This document shows, piece by piece, positions 46,783 through 58,460 of a stretch of DNA of 64,000 nt (the stretch's first letter is position 1; every line of letters starts with the position of its first letter). Below the pieces are notes generated by a model, which saw only the letters and a list, made by a program, of their open reading frames with translations, did no database searches and had not been told where the DNA came from. The position numbers and the translations under genes were made by a program. This DNA is from Antitrichia curtipendula (Eukaryota > Streptophyta > Bryopsida > Hypnales > Leucodontaceae), in the NCBI GenBank assembly GCA_951230915.1, contig OX579634.1, forward strand, positions 18,006,725-18,070,724, written 5' to 3'.

Positions 46783-49387
46783 CATGCTAGTATCCTCTGC
46801 GGGGGAGCAATTCCTAGAAGCGGTGGATACGACTGGGGCCAGTAAGAACACTACGTATTTGGCTGCTCTCCTAGAGAAATTCATAGTCCAAGTGGGCCCT
46901 CAAAATGTGGTGCAAGTGACTACAGATAATGCGCCTGTGAACCCCGCAGCATGTGCTCTAGTGATTGCTACATATCCACACATTTTTTTCCAAGGTTGCA
47001 CGATACACGCCTTGAATTTGTTGCTAAAAGATTGGGGAAAACAAGCATGGATAATGGACCAAGTGGACAACGCGGAAACCATAGTGAAGTTCTTCAAGAT
47101 GAGGCATAAACCGCTTGCAATATTACAGAAGTACGAGCCCAAATATAGCTTGTTGATGCCGGGTGAAACAAGGTTTGCCTCCAATTTCATCACAAATGCA
47201 CGTTTGTTGAAGGTGAAGGGTCCATTGCAACAGACAGTGACGGACCCGCAGTGGAATGAGTACGTGAGGAAGTTTGGCCGGACATCAAAATCTCGCAGTG
47301 ACTGTCGAGAAGTATTTAAGATACTTATGAGCGAGCATTTCTGGCGCCGTTGTCAGAATTTTAAGGACTTGGTGGGTCCTGTTGTGTATGGGCTACGTGA
47401 TGTGGATGCGAAGACGCCCTACATGGGCAAGGTTTTGCACATTATGAGAAATTTAGAAAAACACGTCTCCAGTTTGGTTGGAGAGCCTTTTTGTGTGAAC
47501 AAGGCTCTTGCTGATCCGCTGCTGGCGTATTTTAAAGATCGACGCAAAATGATAGAGACCGATCTGCATTTTGCAGGAGCTTTTCTGAACCCCTACCTTC
47601 TGGAAGACAAAGAATTAGCCGACAATCAAAATGCGATAGAGGCATGCAAGCGTGTTCTCATGAAAATTTGTAAACCAGGAGATTACGCCGCGGTTGTGAA
47701 GGAGTTTGTCGCTTTTCGACTTAGGGAACCGCCATTCCACAACATGTTGGAGCCGAGTGAACAGCAATTGTCGGCACATGCTTGGTGGGATTTTGAAGGC
47801 GCATGTAGAAAGCTCATTGCTTCAATTGCTAAGAGGATATTGGCACAACCGGTCTCCTCTTCTTCGTGTGAACGAAATTGGAGTAGCTATTCCTTTGTTC
47901 ACAACAAATCTAGGAACAAGTTGAAGCCACAGAGAGTAGATGGTTTGGTGTATGTATACACCAATTCAAAAGTCTTAGCCCAATCCAAGGAAAGAGATGA
48001 GAAAAAATGGTATCATGAGAACATGCTTTTCGAAGATAGAGATATGCCTATCTCCGAAAATGAGGATTCGGAAGATGGCGAGTCCGCATTCGATGATGGA
48101 GGTGCTATGGACAACGACATGCACAATTCGGATGTTGAAAATTATGAGGCTGCATTTTATGATGGAGATGCTGTGAACTATGATGAGCCGAATTCGAACG
48201 ATGAGCCGTTTCAAAGCTCTAATCAGAACGATGAAGATTTTGGAGCCAATGATCAAGACGTCTACGATCATACATCAGATGAAGACAATCGTGGATGTGA
48301 TGAAGAGAACCTTCCGATAGCCAAATATATGGATGGGACCGGGTTGTTGACTAGCGAAAAGATTTTAGCGGATAAGGAGGCAATCAATGTACGAGATGTG
48401 GCAATAAATGGGGCAATGCTTATCAATGGTGGGACTCTTGAAATGGGTGAAGAGATTTCAATTCCCGACTCTCCATCCACGGTAGCGGCACGAGCAGAAC
48501 AGATTGACAAAGACAATGACAAGGGCGGATTGGGGGTAAAGGTCCCAATGAATATAGGGAACACAAGGGTTCAATTGAAAGTGGTGTTCTCGAACAAGAA
48601 GAGTGGAGAACCAAGGATTGAGAATATCAAACCATGTGAAGTAGAAGAGAATGAAGACATACGTTTTATGAAGTCTGGGAGTCCAATCCTAATCCGGAAT
48701 GGAAAAGGAAAGGAGCCACTTCTGCGAGATCCCCAATTACCACCACGTACTGGTCTTGCACCGGGTGTACATACACTACTTACAACTGCTAGTACAACTT
48801 TGGATGGTTGCGGAGGTTCATCATGTGGAAAACGGCAATTCATTAATCGCAGTCTATCCATTTCATCATGTAGTGATGATGACAAGGACGAGATGTTGGC
48901 TGTAATGTTCGCTCAAAAATCTAGGCATTCATCACAAGGTCTTCTCAAATCAGCAAACCGTATATCGCAGTCCTTGAGCGCAACGAAGGTAATCATTCAA
49001 GGAGGCGAAAAAGCAGGACAATTAGTTGTGAAAGAGTCTAAAATAGACAAAAAGAAAAGAGCAATAGAGCCTTTTGCTATGTCTCCATCGAAGAAAGCAA
49101 ATGTGAGTAGAACCCCTCTAGATGCACTTCAGCCTACTCCGATGACGAAAATAAAACCGGTCACCGACCTTAGGGAAAGCATTGGAAAGTCCATATTACA
49201 AGTGAAAAAGGAGGGTAAAGCATTCAGATCACGTAAATCTAGGGAAGTACATGGTTCCAGAGTGAGAATTCTACAATCTTCATCAGACAATATGGAAGAG
49301 GCATCCAGCGATGAAGACACCGGATGGAAAAGAAGAGGTGAGAGTAGCGGGGCTGAAGTGAAGGGAGACAGTGATTACAATCCTTAG
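46783..49387 (+). pseudogene. BED/DUF659 hAT transposase, 3' part
   Basis: Continues the 31828 frame after the 14.2-kb insertion. It carries QVTTDNAPVNPAA (second catalytic-type Asp), PHIFFQGCTIHALNLLLKDW and GETRFASNF, typical of DUF659 hAT transposases. Further on come CKRVLMKIC, then RILAQPVSSSSCERNWSSYS and KSRNKLKPQRVDGLVYVYTN, the hAT dimerisation region. The last 400 residues form an acidic then Ser/Lys-rich tail with basic patches (SKIDKKKRAIEP), unusually long for the family. No stop occurs in 867 codons. It lies 650 bp from the right terminus, in the usual place for a hAT transposase gene, which makes it the best candidate to have mobilised the giant element. Confidence 0.85.
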
Positions 49388-49794
49388 AGATTGAAGCCTG
49401 AAGGGATGTAAACTTAGGTGTCCAAATACTTATGATACATAGATGGCACTATGTGGCAATCGATTGTTTATTGCCGCTTCATTGTAATAAACTGATGTTT
49501 GGAATACCATTAAGATTTTTGGGTTTCCAATACAAAGGACAAATTCAATAAAATTTGATTCTGTGCATTTTATTGTAAATGGAGCATAACATTCTAAAAT
49601 GTAATTGTACAATGCAACAATTTTGCCTTCAAAGTCATCTAAGTTCTGTGAATTTTGAAAATGAAAAGAATGCTTACATTGAGTGCCATTTCCACATTTT
49701 TCAATGACAATTGCAATTGAAGAGGTTTTAAAACCAGATCTTTCTAACCCTAAAACTCATTCACAGAAGTTAACTAGCTCTCACCACCCAAAAA
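49388..49794. other. 3' flank of the hAT transposase
   Basis: AT-rich non-coding sequence between the transposase stop and the right subterminal array. Nothing recognised beyond that. Confidence 0.45.
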
Positions 49795-50038
49795 AAACTC
49801 CATTATAACCGCCTGTCTGCTGACGGTCCCGTCCAACCGAAAACGCGTCCGACATAATACGCGTCCGACTGGCCGTCGGAGAGACCGACCGACGCCCGGC
49901 ACCCGATCGACCGACCGGCCGACGCCCAACGGCTGCCGACCGCCGGACGTCGTCTGCTGCATCCAGTGCGTCCGCTACGTCCGGACGTCCGAATTTTGGA
50001 CGTGATTTTGCCTTGGACGTTAAAATGTGACAACCGTG
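49795..50038 (-). repeat. Right subterminal CGGAC array and terminus of the giant insertion
   Basis: Units read cgtccgac/ccgaccg on this strand, the inverse of the left end, and finish with gacaaccgtg at 50029-50038. Read inward on the minus strand, the segment caaaatcacgtccaaaat then cggacgtccggacg also occurs just inside the left end of the separate element at 52086. The two elements are therefore related by their ends. Confidence 0.8.
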
Positions 50039-50046
50039 CTGGTGTG
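50039..50046. repeat. Right target-site duplication of the giant insertion
   Basis: ctggtgtg directly follows the GACAACCGTG terminus and equals 476-483. Confidence 0.88.
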
Positions 50047-50767
50047 ACAATTCTGGGTGGTTGATGGCCGGATACATGTTTAAAGAAGTTGTCCAGGAGA
50101 TGCGCAAACTCATCAGTTCAGCTCGTTACATGGCTGTGACAGTGGACGAAGTCACTGCTGTGGACAACTCAAGTATTCTTTCAGTTCATATTTATATTGT
50201 GCAGGACTGGATTCGTGTGCCGCTACTTGTATCATTGCAGCAGGTTCAGTGCAGCCCAAACGCAAAGAACTTGACGAAGCTCATAATGGACGTCGTGGCC
50301 AGTGGCGGTGGTTTGGATGCAGAGTCTGTTGCCCAAAAAATGATAATTTTCGGTGCCGATGGAGCGTCAATGCTGCAGGGCTGTAGAACCGGCGTGACCA
50401 CGCAGATCAAAGAGAAGCACGCACCTTTCACAGTGGGAGTTCACTGCGTTGCACATAGGTGCAACCTTGCATTTAAGGCACTGTCCAACTTGGGCATTTT
50501 TGCAACGATGGAGAAGCTTCTTGGTGTCACACATGCATATTTCTGTAAAAGCTCCAAGCGGCTTGAAGAATTTCGGCAATTGGCAAAATTGACGGAAACC
50601 AAGGGCCTCAAAATGCTTCGGAACGTGGCAACCAAGTGGGTCAGCCTAATCGAGCCTCTCCGCAAATTGTTATCAGAGTACAGAACTCTAATCTACAAGA
50701 TGACGGCCGACCTGCATGAAAACATGAAGGCCGAGGTAAATAAATTCACAACACTTTATTTCACTTG

Positions 50768-50832
50768 CTACTGTTCTTGCGTTACTGTTCTTGCGTTACT
50801 GTTCTTGCTACTGTTCTTGCTACTGTTCGTGC
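50768..50832 (+). repeat. Short tandem repeat in an intron of the host hAT gene
   Basis: Repeated ttgcgttactgttc and ttgctactgttc units. Confidence 0.85.
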
Positions 50833-52085
50833 GTGATATTCAAATTCTGAGCTTTGATGTGCATGTGCAGGCTTGCTTGGTTTTGTTACTGGATCCGTAC
50901 ACTATGTTGGAGATGTGCGCTCTACTACCACTATTAGAGGCAATCGATACGTTGGTGATGTTCGCACAAAAGCGCGATGTGTATATTTGTGATTTTGTGG
51001 CGGCAGTGAAAGTGTGCCAAGCTTCATTGTACCGCATGTATGAGGATAAAGCTACTTGTTACAACACTGATGATTTCTGGAGTTTCAACACCCTATTAGA
51101 CTGCAGCCATGAGCAGATTCACATTAAGTGGATTACTGACTTGAATGACGACTCGGCAGTTTTGACGTTTGTGTGTCATGGAGAGCACATTCATGCAGAG
51201 TACAAAGGAGGTCTTGTGGATCGGAACTTGTGGGCCAAATTGCTCACAAAAGTGAAGTCTGAATGCACAGGTGTGTTAGTTTTTTATGAGCTTTTGATTT
51301 TATTTCTCTTCTTTTTTTGAGTCTGCGGTGCCTCAGTGATAATGAGATGCTGCAGTGGTTGAAAGTTGATTTCAAGTTCTATTGTTTTCATTTTGATGAT
51401 TCTGAGTGTGCATTGCTAGACTTCTGGGATCTATTTCTCTCTGCTTTCGTATTGATGAGTTCTCTGTGTGTTTGCAGTTGCGGCTAATACGCTTGTCCAA
51501 GAGCTTGACGATCGGTTTCCTGCTCAGCATGTTATTAATTCCTTTGGAATTCTATATCCACAGTATTGGTGTGGCGTTGCTGTTGAAGAAATGTTTGATA
51601 AGCATCTCCGGATCCTAATGGATTCATTTGGACATGGTAAGAGTTTGGGCGATGGAGAGCAGAAGATGTTCATTCCGCCTCTCATCAATCGTGAAGCCTT
51701 GATGTCTCAGCGTGGACTCTTCAAGACTTGCATGAAGTCGAATTCAAGGGCAGCCATGCTTCCTCCCTACGATGTCAATCCTCTCACAAAGATTTGGCGT
51801 GTCCTAGACAGCAATAACAATCTCACCCAGAGCTTTGGGGAGTTTTTGAAGTTGGCGGAGATGGCACTGGTGCACGTCATAGGCTCGGTGGAGGACGAGA
51901 GGCTGTTTTCTAGCGTTAGTTTTTTGAAGTCTAAGCTACGCAACAGTCTCGATGAAAACATCGAAGTGGTTGTTGGCATGTTTTCTCAGCAAATTTACAA
52001 GCTTGAGAATTTTCCTTATCACGCTGTCTTTGACGAGTGGGTAAAATTCCGTGCGCGCGGGAGATATTTCACAGACTCTTAGAGC

Positions 52086-52902
52086 CAGGGTTGACGAATT
52101 GGAACATCCAGGGGCAAATCACGTCCAAAATCCGGACGTCCGGACGCAGCGTCCGCGGACGCTATTGCGTCCGCACCAGACGTGGGGGTCACCGTCCGAT
52201 GGACGCTGACTATCGGATAGGCGGACGGTGCGGAAAGGCAGACTCGCGGAAGGCGGACAGGCGGACGGTTTGTCAGCTGTCCGCCCGTCTCCCAACTAAA
52301 ATATGGCTCATAATACACCATTGGAAAGGTATTCTCCAGAGCTTTCCAATGGTATATTATGCGTCCAATTTGGACAAAAACTCCGACGGTGAGATCCNNN
52401 NNNNNNNNNNNNNNNNNNNNNNNNNNNNNNNNNNNNNNNNNNNNNNNNNNNNNNNNNNNNNNNNNNNNNNNNNNNNNNNNNNNNNNNNNNNNNNNNNNNN
52501 NNNNNNNNNNNNNNNNNNNNNNNNNNNNNNNNNNNNNNNNNNNNNNNNNNNNNNNNNNNNNNNNNNNNNNNNNNNNNNNNNNNNNNNNNNNNNNNNNAAT
52601 GATCTCACCGTCGGAGTTTTTGTCCAAATTGGACGCATAATATACCATTGGAAAGCTCTGGAGAATACCTTTCCAATGGTGTATTATGAGCCATATTTTA
52701 GTCTGCGGACGGGCGGACGGGCGGACAGCTAACAAACCGTCTAACTGCCCATACGTCCGCCTATCCGCACCGTCCGCGTGTCGGACGGCCTGTCCGCGCA
52801 TCCGACGGTCCGACCACGCGGACGGGCCGTTCGCCCGTCCAGAAATGTCACAAGACGTCCGGGGGTCAGCGCCCACATCCGCCGGACGTCCTGTCAACCC
52901 TA
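52086..52902. mobile_element. Palindromic hAT-type element inserted at the stop codon of the host hAT gene
   Basis: Starts CAGGGTTGAC (52086) and ends GTCAACCCTA (52902), with flanking cttagagc (52078-52085) and cttagagg (52903-52910), 7 of 8 identical. The duplication includes the TAG stop of the host gene. Inside the ends are CGGAC repeats, then about 110 bp that are an exact inverse copy on either side of an assembly gap. It is a fold-back, non-autonomous member of the CAGGGTTG family. The last terminal base differs (A for G). Confidence 0.88.
52398..52597. other. Assembly gap (200 N)
   Basis: Exactly 200 unknown bases in the loop of a long perfect inverted repeat (ctccgacggtgagatc on the left, gatctcaccgtcggag on the right). 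The round length suggests a placeholder. Confidence 0.95.
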
Positions 52903-52910
52903 CTTAGAGG

Positions 52911-53420
52911 GTGGAAGGTGTCTGCGGGAATTGTCCGCACCTGGATTGTTTCCTGCAAGTGCTAGAAGGTCAGTAATGCGGAACTCAGCTAGCTGTGGGC
53001 GCAAGATTACCTACCCTTGGTAATCGGGCGAACACCGACCAGGTTCTATACCTTTATCCACCTTTTTAAATATAGGGGGGTGTTGTGAGCACGGTCCACT
53101 GTGCCTTCCAAGCAATGGATCTTTTGTGCTAACGTTTTCTGAGTGTCATGGATGGCAGCGAATACTACTAGAATTACATGGATAACTCGCAAGCTGACTG
53201 TGATGAGCAAAGGTGATTGGTAATTCCTACCTCCTTAACTGTCTATCCTATGTATAGGGTTGGCTGGGTAGTTGGTGTCATTTCTAACGTCCCTAACTAC
53301 GTGAGCGGAGAACCTTTACGTTCCTTCTATGAGTATTGAAGACTATTTTTTGGAGGGTTGACACTTCTCTCGGAAGTTTCAACCCTACAGCTAACCCTAA
53401 GCTTAAGCCTCTCCTCTAAT
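52911..53420. other. Non-coding DNA, nothing recognised
   Basis: Post-gene flank of the host hAT element. No terminal inverted repeat for that host element could be identified. Confidence 0.4.
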
Positions 53421-53421
53421 T

Positions 53422-53735
53422 CCTGACCTCTAAATATAACTCTAGATTTTTACTCCTAATTATAACTCTAAATTTTTACTCCTAAACTTAACTCTGGATT
53501 TTTACTCCTAATTTTAACTCTAAATTTTTACTCCTAATTTTTAACTCTAAATGTTTACTCCTAATTTTTAACTCTAAATGTTTACTCCTAATTTTTAACT
53601 CCAAATTTTTACTCCTAAATTTAACTTTAAATTTTTACTCCTAATTTTTAACTCTAAATGTTTACTCCTAATTTTTTAACTCTAAATTTTTACTCCTAAT
53701 TGTAACTCTAAATTTTTACTCCTAGATTTATCCTG
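53422..53735 (+). repeat. Tandem repeat of about 21-27 bp units
   Basis: About a dozen copies of actctaaatttttactccta and variants with atgttt. Confidence 0.9.
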
Positions 53736-54524
53736 GGTCACTATTCACTTGAACGGATAACTAAGGGAAAAAATCAATGCTAATAAGGAAAAGCACCAAG
53801 TTTGATTCAAGGACTTACCTCGTCACTACCGGTGTCGGAGATGCGCTCGTCTGCATCCACGTGCCCATTTCCATACTCCATGGTGGTCCGTGGGTCGTGG
53901 GAAGTTTTCCCCAAGTCTACCGCTTATGTTATAAAAATTTGTGGATACCGTGTGATCTAACCTCTTTCTTTCCTTTCCGCCTTCTTTCCTTCTCCTTTTC
54001 TTTCCCTTTCTCTCTTTCTACACTAACACTATTCTATCTAAGTTTTGATGGGGTGTTTTACAACTATAGATTCAAACCCCAAGAAATTTTAATGTCCCTC
54101 CTAACCTCTTATACAACCTTGTCTTCGTGTCATCCTAATCCTACTTCCTAATGGTCACTATGAATCCTCGAGATTTCCTTTCTAACACCTATTTAGCTAA
54201 GCCTAGGGCACTATTTATCGTCTCTCTCCCCCTTCTCCTATTTAATTCTATGACTCACTAATCTCCCTCCATTGTGTGTAGTTATGATTTTGGTGAGAGT
54301 TGAGAGTTGTTTGATGCAGGTATGGAGGTGCGACTTATCCCTTCTTTCTCTTTCCCCCCATTCTCCTTCTTTTTGTGTTTGTTTTCTTTCCCTTGACTTC
54401 AACCCCTTTAACCTTCCCCTAACCCCCACTAATTCCAACCTTTCTCTTTGTTTTTGTTTTTTTCTTTCACCCAAGCCCTGGACTCCCTGGACTCCCTAGA
54501 CCAACTCGGCTGTGACCAGCGACC
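53736..54524. other. Non-coding DNA, pyrimidine-rich
   Basis: CT-rich tracts near 53960-54020 and 54340-54470. Open frames are low-complexity. Confidence 0.4.
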
Positions 54525-54655
54525 TGCCCAGACCCCCCCCAGCGACTGTCCTGACTCCCCAGCGACCTTCCCGACTCCCTAGCGACTGGCCCGACCCCCA
54601 GCAACTCACCCCGACTCCCCAGCGACTGTCCCGACCCCCCAGCAACTGGACCAAA
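54525..54655 (+). repeat. Tandem repeat of about 21-23 bp units
   Basis: About six copies of ccccagcgactgtcccgact with variants gcaactgg and gcaactcacc. Confidence 0.85.
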
Positions 54656-57600
54656 CCCCCTTACAACTGAATCCACTTTTTTGGGTTCCTTAAGGGAACC
54701 CACCCAAGCAAATCTAAATCGGACTTTTAGTAAACTTTCCCCGATTTTTGGTGTGATTTCTTGTTTTACGGACGCCGGCTCACAAGGGGTGGGGTGACTC
54801 TTAACTTAGACTTAATCTCGGACGCTAAACCTTGGACTTTTCCGAGAACGTCTCGGACTCTAGACTTTGGAACGAAAGTACATAGGAGTTCAAAGCTTCG
54901 CCGTAGAATTGGCTTTAACACCAACTTTAGAACTTATGATACCCCTGCGCTCAAAGCTCCGCCGTCTAAGGCTTGTTTTTAACACGTACTTTAAGACTAG
55001 GATTGGTCACAGGTTCAAAGCTTCGCCGTTCACCGGGGGGGGGCCCACTCACAACCAACAACGAAAAAGACAACTCTGGTTAGGACTCAATACGGGGGCA
55101 CACATGCACACAAGGTCAATGATCACGGGTAAACTATCATAGACTAAAGGCCCCCCAAAGCGGCATCGCCAAGGTACGGTGGGGGCTGACTTTAGGATTA
55201 GTACAAGGCATAAGAAGTCACACAAGTATAGGGGAGACCCGTTCAACTCACAACAAGGATGCAAGGTAAGGTAGAAGGACCCAAAGGACCTTCAAAGAGA
55301 GCTTGAAATAGAGCAACAAAGGGAGCCAAAAGTGCTCCAAAAACATCGTAGAGGTTTCTTGGCTAAAACGCCAAAAAATCCCAACATAAGTTGGACCCAC
55401 GGACCCAAAACAAGATTTGGGGGTCTTCAAGAGAGAAAAATGGAGACCTTAAATAGGTTTCCAAGGCCCCACCTTCCCCTCAAGAGCTCTAAACTAACCT
55501 TATCAACTTGGATTTTCATCCTCATCTTCAAAGATTTTCATCCTAATCCCTAAAAAACTACTTTTACCTATCTACGCTGGATCAACCTCCTAACTTTTGG
55601 AGAATTACTCCAATCGTCAAACGGATTGCGCCATTGGCTTCAGATCGCCGTGTTTAATTCAAAACCCCCCTACCCCCCGTACCAAGGACAAAAAATCATC
55701 GTAGGCTAATTTAGTTTAAAAAACTAAACCGTGGTAAAATCCTAGATATTGGGGGTCTCCTATTTTGAGAAATGTAAATAGCTTAGGGTCTCCGGTAGGT
55801 GTGAGGGAGTCGGAAAAGACTCTTGGTTGACTTCGTTCCGCCGTCGTATGGTCCCGGAATGCCAGTCAACGTGGCGGGGACCCCGCCACGTGATTAATTC
55901 TCGAGGAATCTCGCCAGTTCGGGTACTTGCTGCTATCGGAATGTCGCGAAACTTCACGGAGCGCATTATTAACATAAAACAGACTAGTCTAATTTTTAGT
56001 GAGATTTTCTAGCAACCTAGGTAATTTCCATGAAATTCCCGTTGAAGGTTACTAGGGTTGACCACCCGCAAAAGGTTCTTCTGCAAGTCGAAAGATGACG
56101 GGATTTTTCACAAGACCTCTCATGGGGTCACATGAAAGATGTGCAGGTGCGTTCCCGTACCTGGCACAATTGGTCAGCGGAGATGAATTGGCCATCTCCT
56201 TAAGTTTATCGATGGTGCGGGAATCTTTTGCAGATAGAAGAATCTTGGCGAATCGATTTCGTCGCTGGACTCCTAGCATGGGATTTACCCTAGGACACCA
56301 TCCTTAGGCTGTAGATTCCTCCACGGCCCGGTCTTGCATCAGTAGCTCCTGCATGCTAACAATCGGGGTTTGGAGAATTTCTAAACCTAACTCTAGGACC
56401 CGACCTAGTGGCCTCGTTGTAGATCCCTCGGACCGACTTAGCCATGAATTGCCACATTCATGGTGGGATTTAGCCCATTTGGGCCTATGTGACTTGAATC
56501 CTACAAATCCACTCGTTTCGTTCTTTCTACTTATTTTTGGTTCCGGTTTGGTGGGATTCTAAGTCTAAGCACAAATCTAGACCAAATACTATAATGGGTA
56601 TGTTACAACCCTATTTTGGTTCTACACTCTTTTTATGGCTTTTTGTATATTTTTCTTAACTTTAAATTGCAAATTTCCAAAAAAATAATTCTACGAGTCC
56701 CAAGTGACAAATTGGGAGCTCACACTAGCGTACTTTTTTCTAGCATTAGCGCAGGTTGAAGCGCTTGCATGTTCTGCATGCAAGGTTAGTTTTTTATCCC
56801 CCTCCTGTTCAATGCTTCAAGCTCAGGCTCTGAGGCGAAATTTATGAATGCATGTGTTTGTGTTCCCGTTGTGCACATTTGCAGGACGATGCGTCTTGCT
56901 GGCTGGGGTGACAGCTGTTCTTGTGCAATCTTCAGTGTGGTGCATCAGGTGTCATTGCATATTTCCATGATGGTTTGGTAGTTATGTTTTTCTTGCGCGA
57001 CTTCCTTATTGTGGCATCGGAGGGGTGTTTGGTGGGTGCAGGTGCTGCATTTCTGAAGTTCGTAATAGGTACTCTCTTTTTCATTAAACTTGCTAGCTTT
57101 TGAGTTCACATCTTCTGTTAATTTACTTACTTAGGCGTCGGAGGGCTGTTTGGATGGGTGCAGGTCAGTTTTCTAAAAATATTGTGACATACTCGCTCTA
57201 GAAACTACAAATGTACAAGAAGTTTGCCACTGGCAATCACGGCAGTTGTAGGATAAAATCGCCACCTGCACTGTCATTTGCACAGCAAATTCGCCACTGG
57301 CACTAGGCAGGAGTACCAGAATCGCCCATAATGCGATTCAACCCAGTAAGGAATCGCCATTCGGACATTGAAGAATAAAAAAATTTCGCATGCTTAAAAT
57401 AAATTAAACTCTGGCAGTTTGCCAAGCCATGACTCCAAACTTTGTCCAAATATCGCCATTGGAGCAACAACCCAAGATGAATTATCGCCTTTCCATCCAT
57501 TTTCTAAAACTGAAAAAATAAGCCCTGCTACTCTGTAGTTGATGCATTTTCAAATTCCGCCGTATAGTTTGGTTGTTCCTAACCATTGGATATACACCTG

Positions 57601-57812
57601 CACCTTGTGGCGACGGTTGATCATAGAAAACACTCTTGAATATGTTCAATATGTTGAAGAGTCGTCGTGGCGACAATGTAGGGTGCTCTTGGAGGTGGAA
57701 ACCTGCATGTTATAGATACAATGTTTCCTCTTGATTGAGGTTGGTCTCGATTAAAACATGCCAAACCTTTGGCACCTCAGGCCTATTTATAACGTACTTG
57801 CACTTTGTACTT
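54656..57812. other. Unassigned DNA, possibly retroelement-derived
   Basis: Three spaced copies of caaagct(t/c)cgccgt occur near 54890, 54950 and 55015. From 55130 to 56590 the composition is balanced, as in an element interior, but no protein motif or terminal repeat is recognisable. 57180-57720 has repeated aatcgcca words on the plus strand. Confidence 0.3.
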
Positions 57813-58228
57813 TTACACACCTTTCAATGTCATCCCAACAAACCAAAAGTCTGCCACCACCTCTCGCTTAGTCTTGTAGTCTTTTTTTCTATCACAATAG
57901 GTGGGAGCTAGGGTTCCCTTCCTTATTCTTGCAATTCTAGCAGTACATTTCATGTTTGATGTCCATTGCTGAACTTGGCATTTTGCATTTGATTTGTAGC
58001 TGATCCTTATAATGTGCCACTTCAACGTATCGCAATTGCTTTTGAATGCAATCATAACATGCTTGGATGGTTGAACCTTAGTTTGTTTTCCTCTGCCCTT
58101 GGAAGACTCTATAAAAGACCTATTGAACCTTGTTTAAACACAAGGTTGAGAGAAATTGACTTTGTCAAGTCGATGTGAGTCTCCAGCATTACCAATGAGA
58201 ATGTCCAACTTCCTCTTTGTGCTTTCAA

Positions 58229-58460
58229 CACTACAAGAGAAAGGGGTGTTTTAAGTATAGTCCTAGAGATAACATTTTAAGTAATGACTTTTTTAGGAGA
58301 TTTTCAGTAAGAATTTACAAGATATTTGTATATTTCTAGTAAAATTTTACTAGAAATATACAAATATCTTGTAAATTCTTACTGAAAATCTCCTAAAAAA
58401 GTCATTACTTAAAATGTTATCTCTAGAACTATACTTAAAACACCCCTTTTTCTTGTAGTG
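58229..58460. mobile_element. CACTA-type palindromic MITE, 232 bp
   Basis: Starts cactacaaga and ends tcttgtagtg. The two halves are almost perfect inverse copies meeting at about 58340. It is flanked by CAA on both sides (58226-58228 and 58461-58463). A CACTA terminus with 3-bp duplication is the signature of the CACTA (En/Spm) superfamily. It is inserted in the decayed MULE near its LEGEEIFAL segment. Confidence 0.9.

Larger units (their letters stand above)
484..50038. mobile_element. Giant 49.6-kb hAT-type insertion carrying several genes
   Basis: The left end is CAGGGTTGTC (484-493). The right end is GACAACCGTG (50029-50038), its inverse with one mismatch. Both ends are flanked by the same 8 bases, CTGGTGTG (476-483 and 50039-50046). 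An 8-bp target duplication and CAGGG-type termini are hallmarks of the hAT superfamily. The excised host sequence reads tgg-tgt-gac-aat-tct-ggg in the frame of both host fragments. The interior holds a kinase-like gene, a MULE, a ParB/methyltransferase gene, N-domain and RING genes and a DUF659 hAT transposase close to the right end. It also holds a separate 14.2-kb transposon, so the insert was about 35 kb before that nested event. Some interior content may be later nested insertions rather than original cargo. Confidence 0.85.
50039..52082 (+). pseudogene. 3' part of the C17orf113/ZNF862-type hAT transposase gene
   Basis: Begins with the duplicated ctggtgtg and continues DNSGWLMAGYMFKEVVQEM, then ARYMAVTVDEVTAVDNSS, IIFGADGASMLQGCRTGV and HCVAHRCNLAFKALSNL, a hAT catalytic core with its zinc-like CVAHRC motif. 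Exons are to 50735, 50871-51270 and 51478-52082, with matching GT-AG borders and phase. The final exon holds the dimerisation region (GSVEDERLFSSVSFLKSKLR). The stop is TAG at 52080-52082. This part has no internal stop. It is a separate lineage from the DUF659 transposase inside the insert. Confidence 0.85.

Noticed and set aside
52037..52897. Long frames on both strands crossing the N gap
   Set aside because: Unknown bases keep the frames open artificially; the flanks are CGGAC repeats and palindrome arms.
54525..54655. Proline-rich coding repeat
   Set aside because: No extended frame with coding character; simple tandem repeat.
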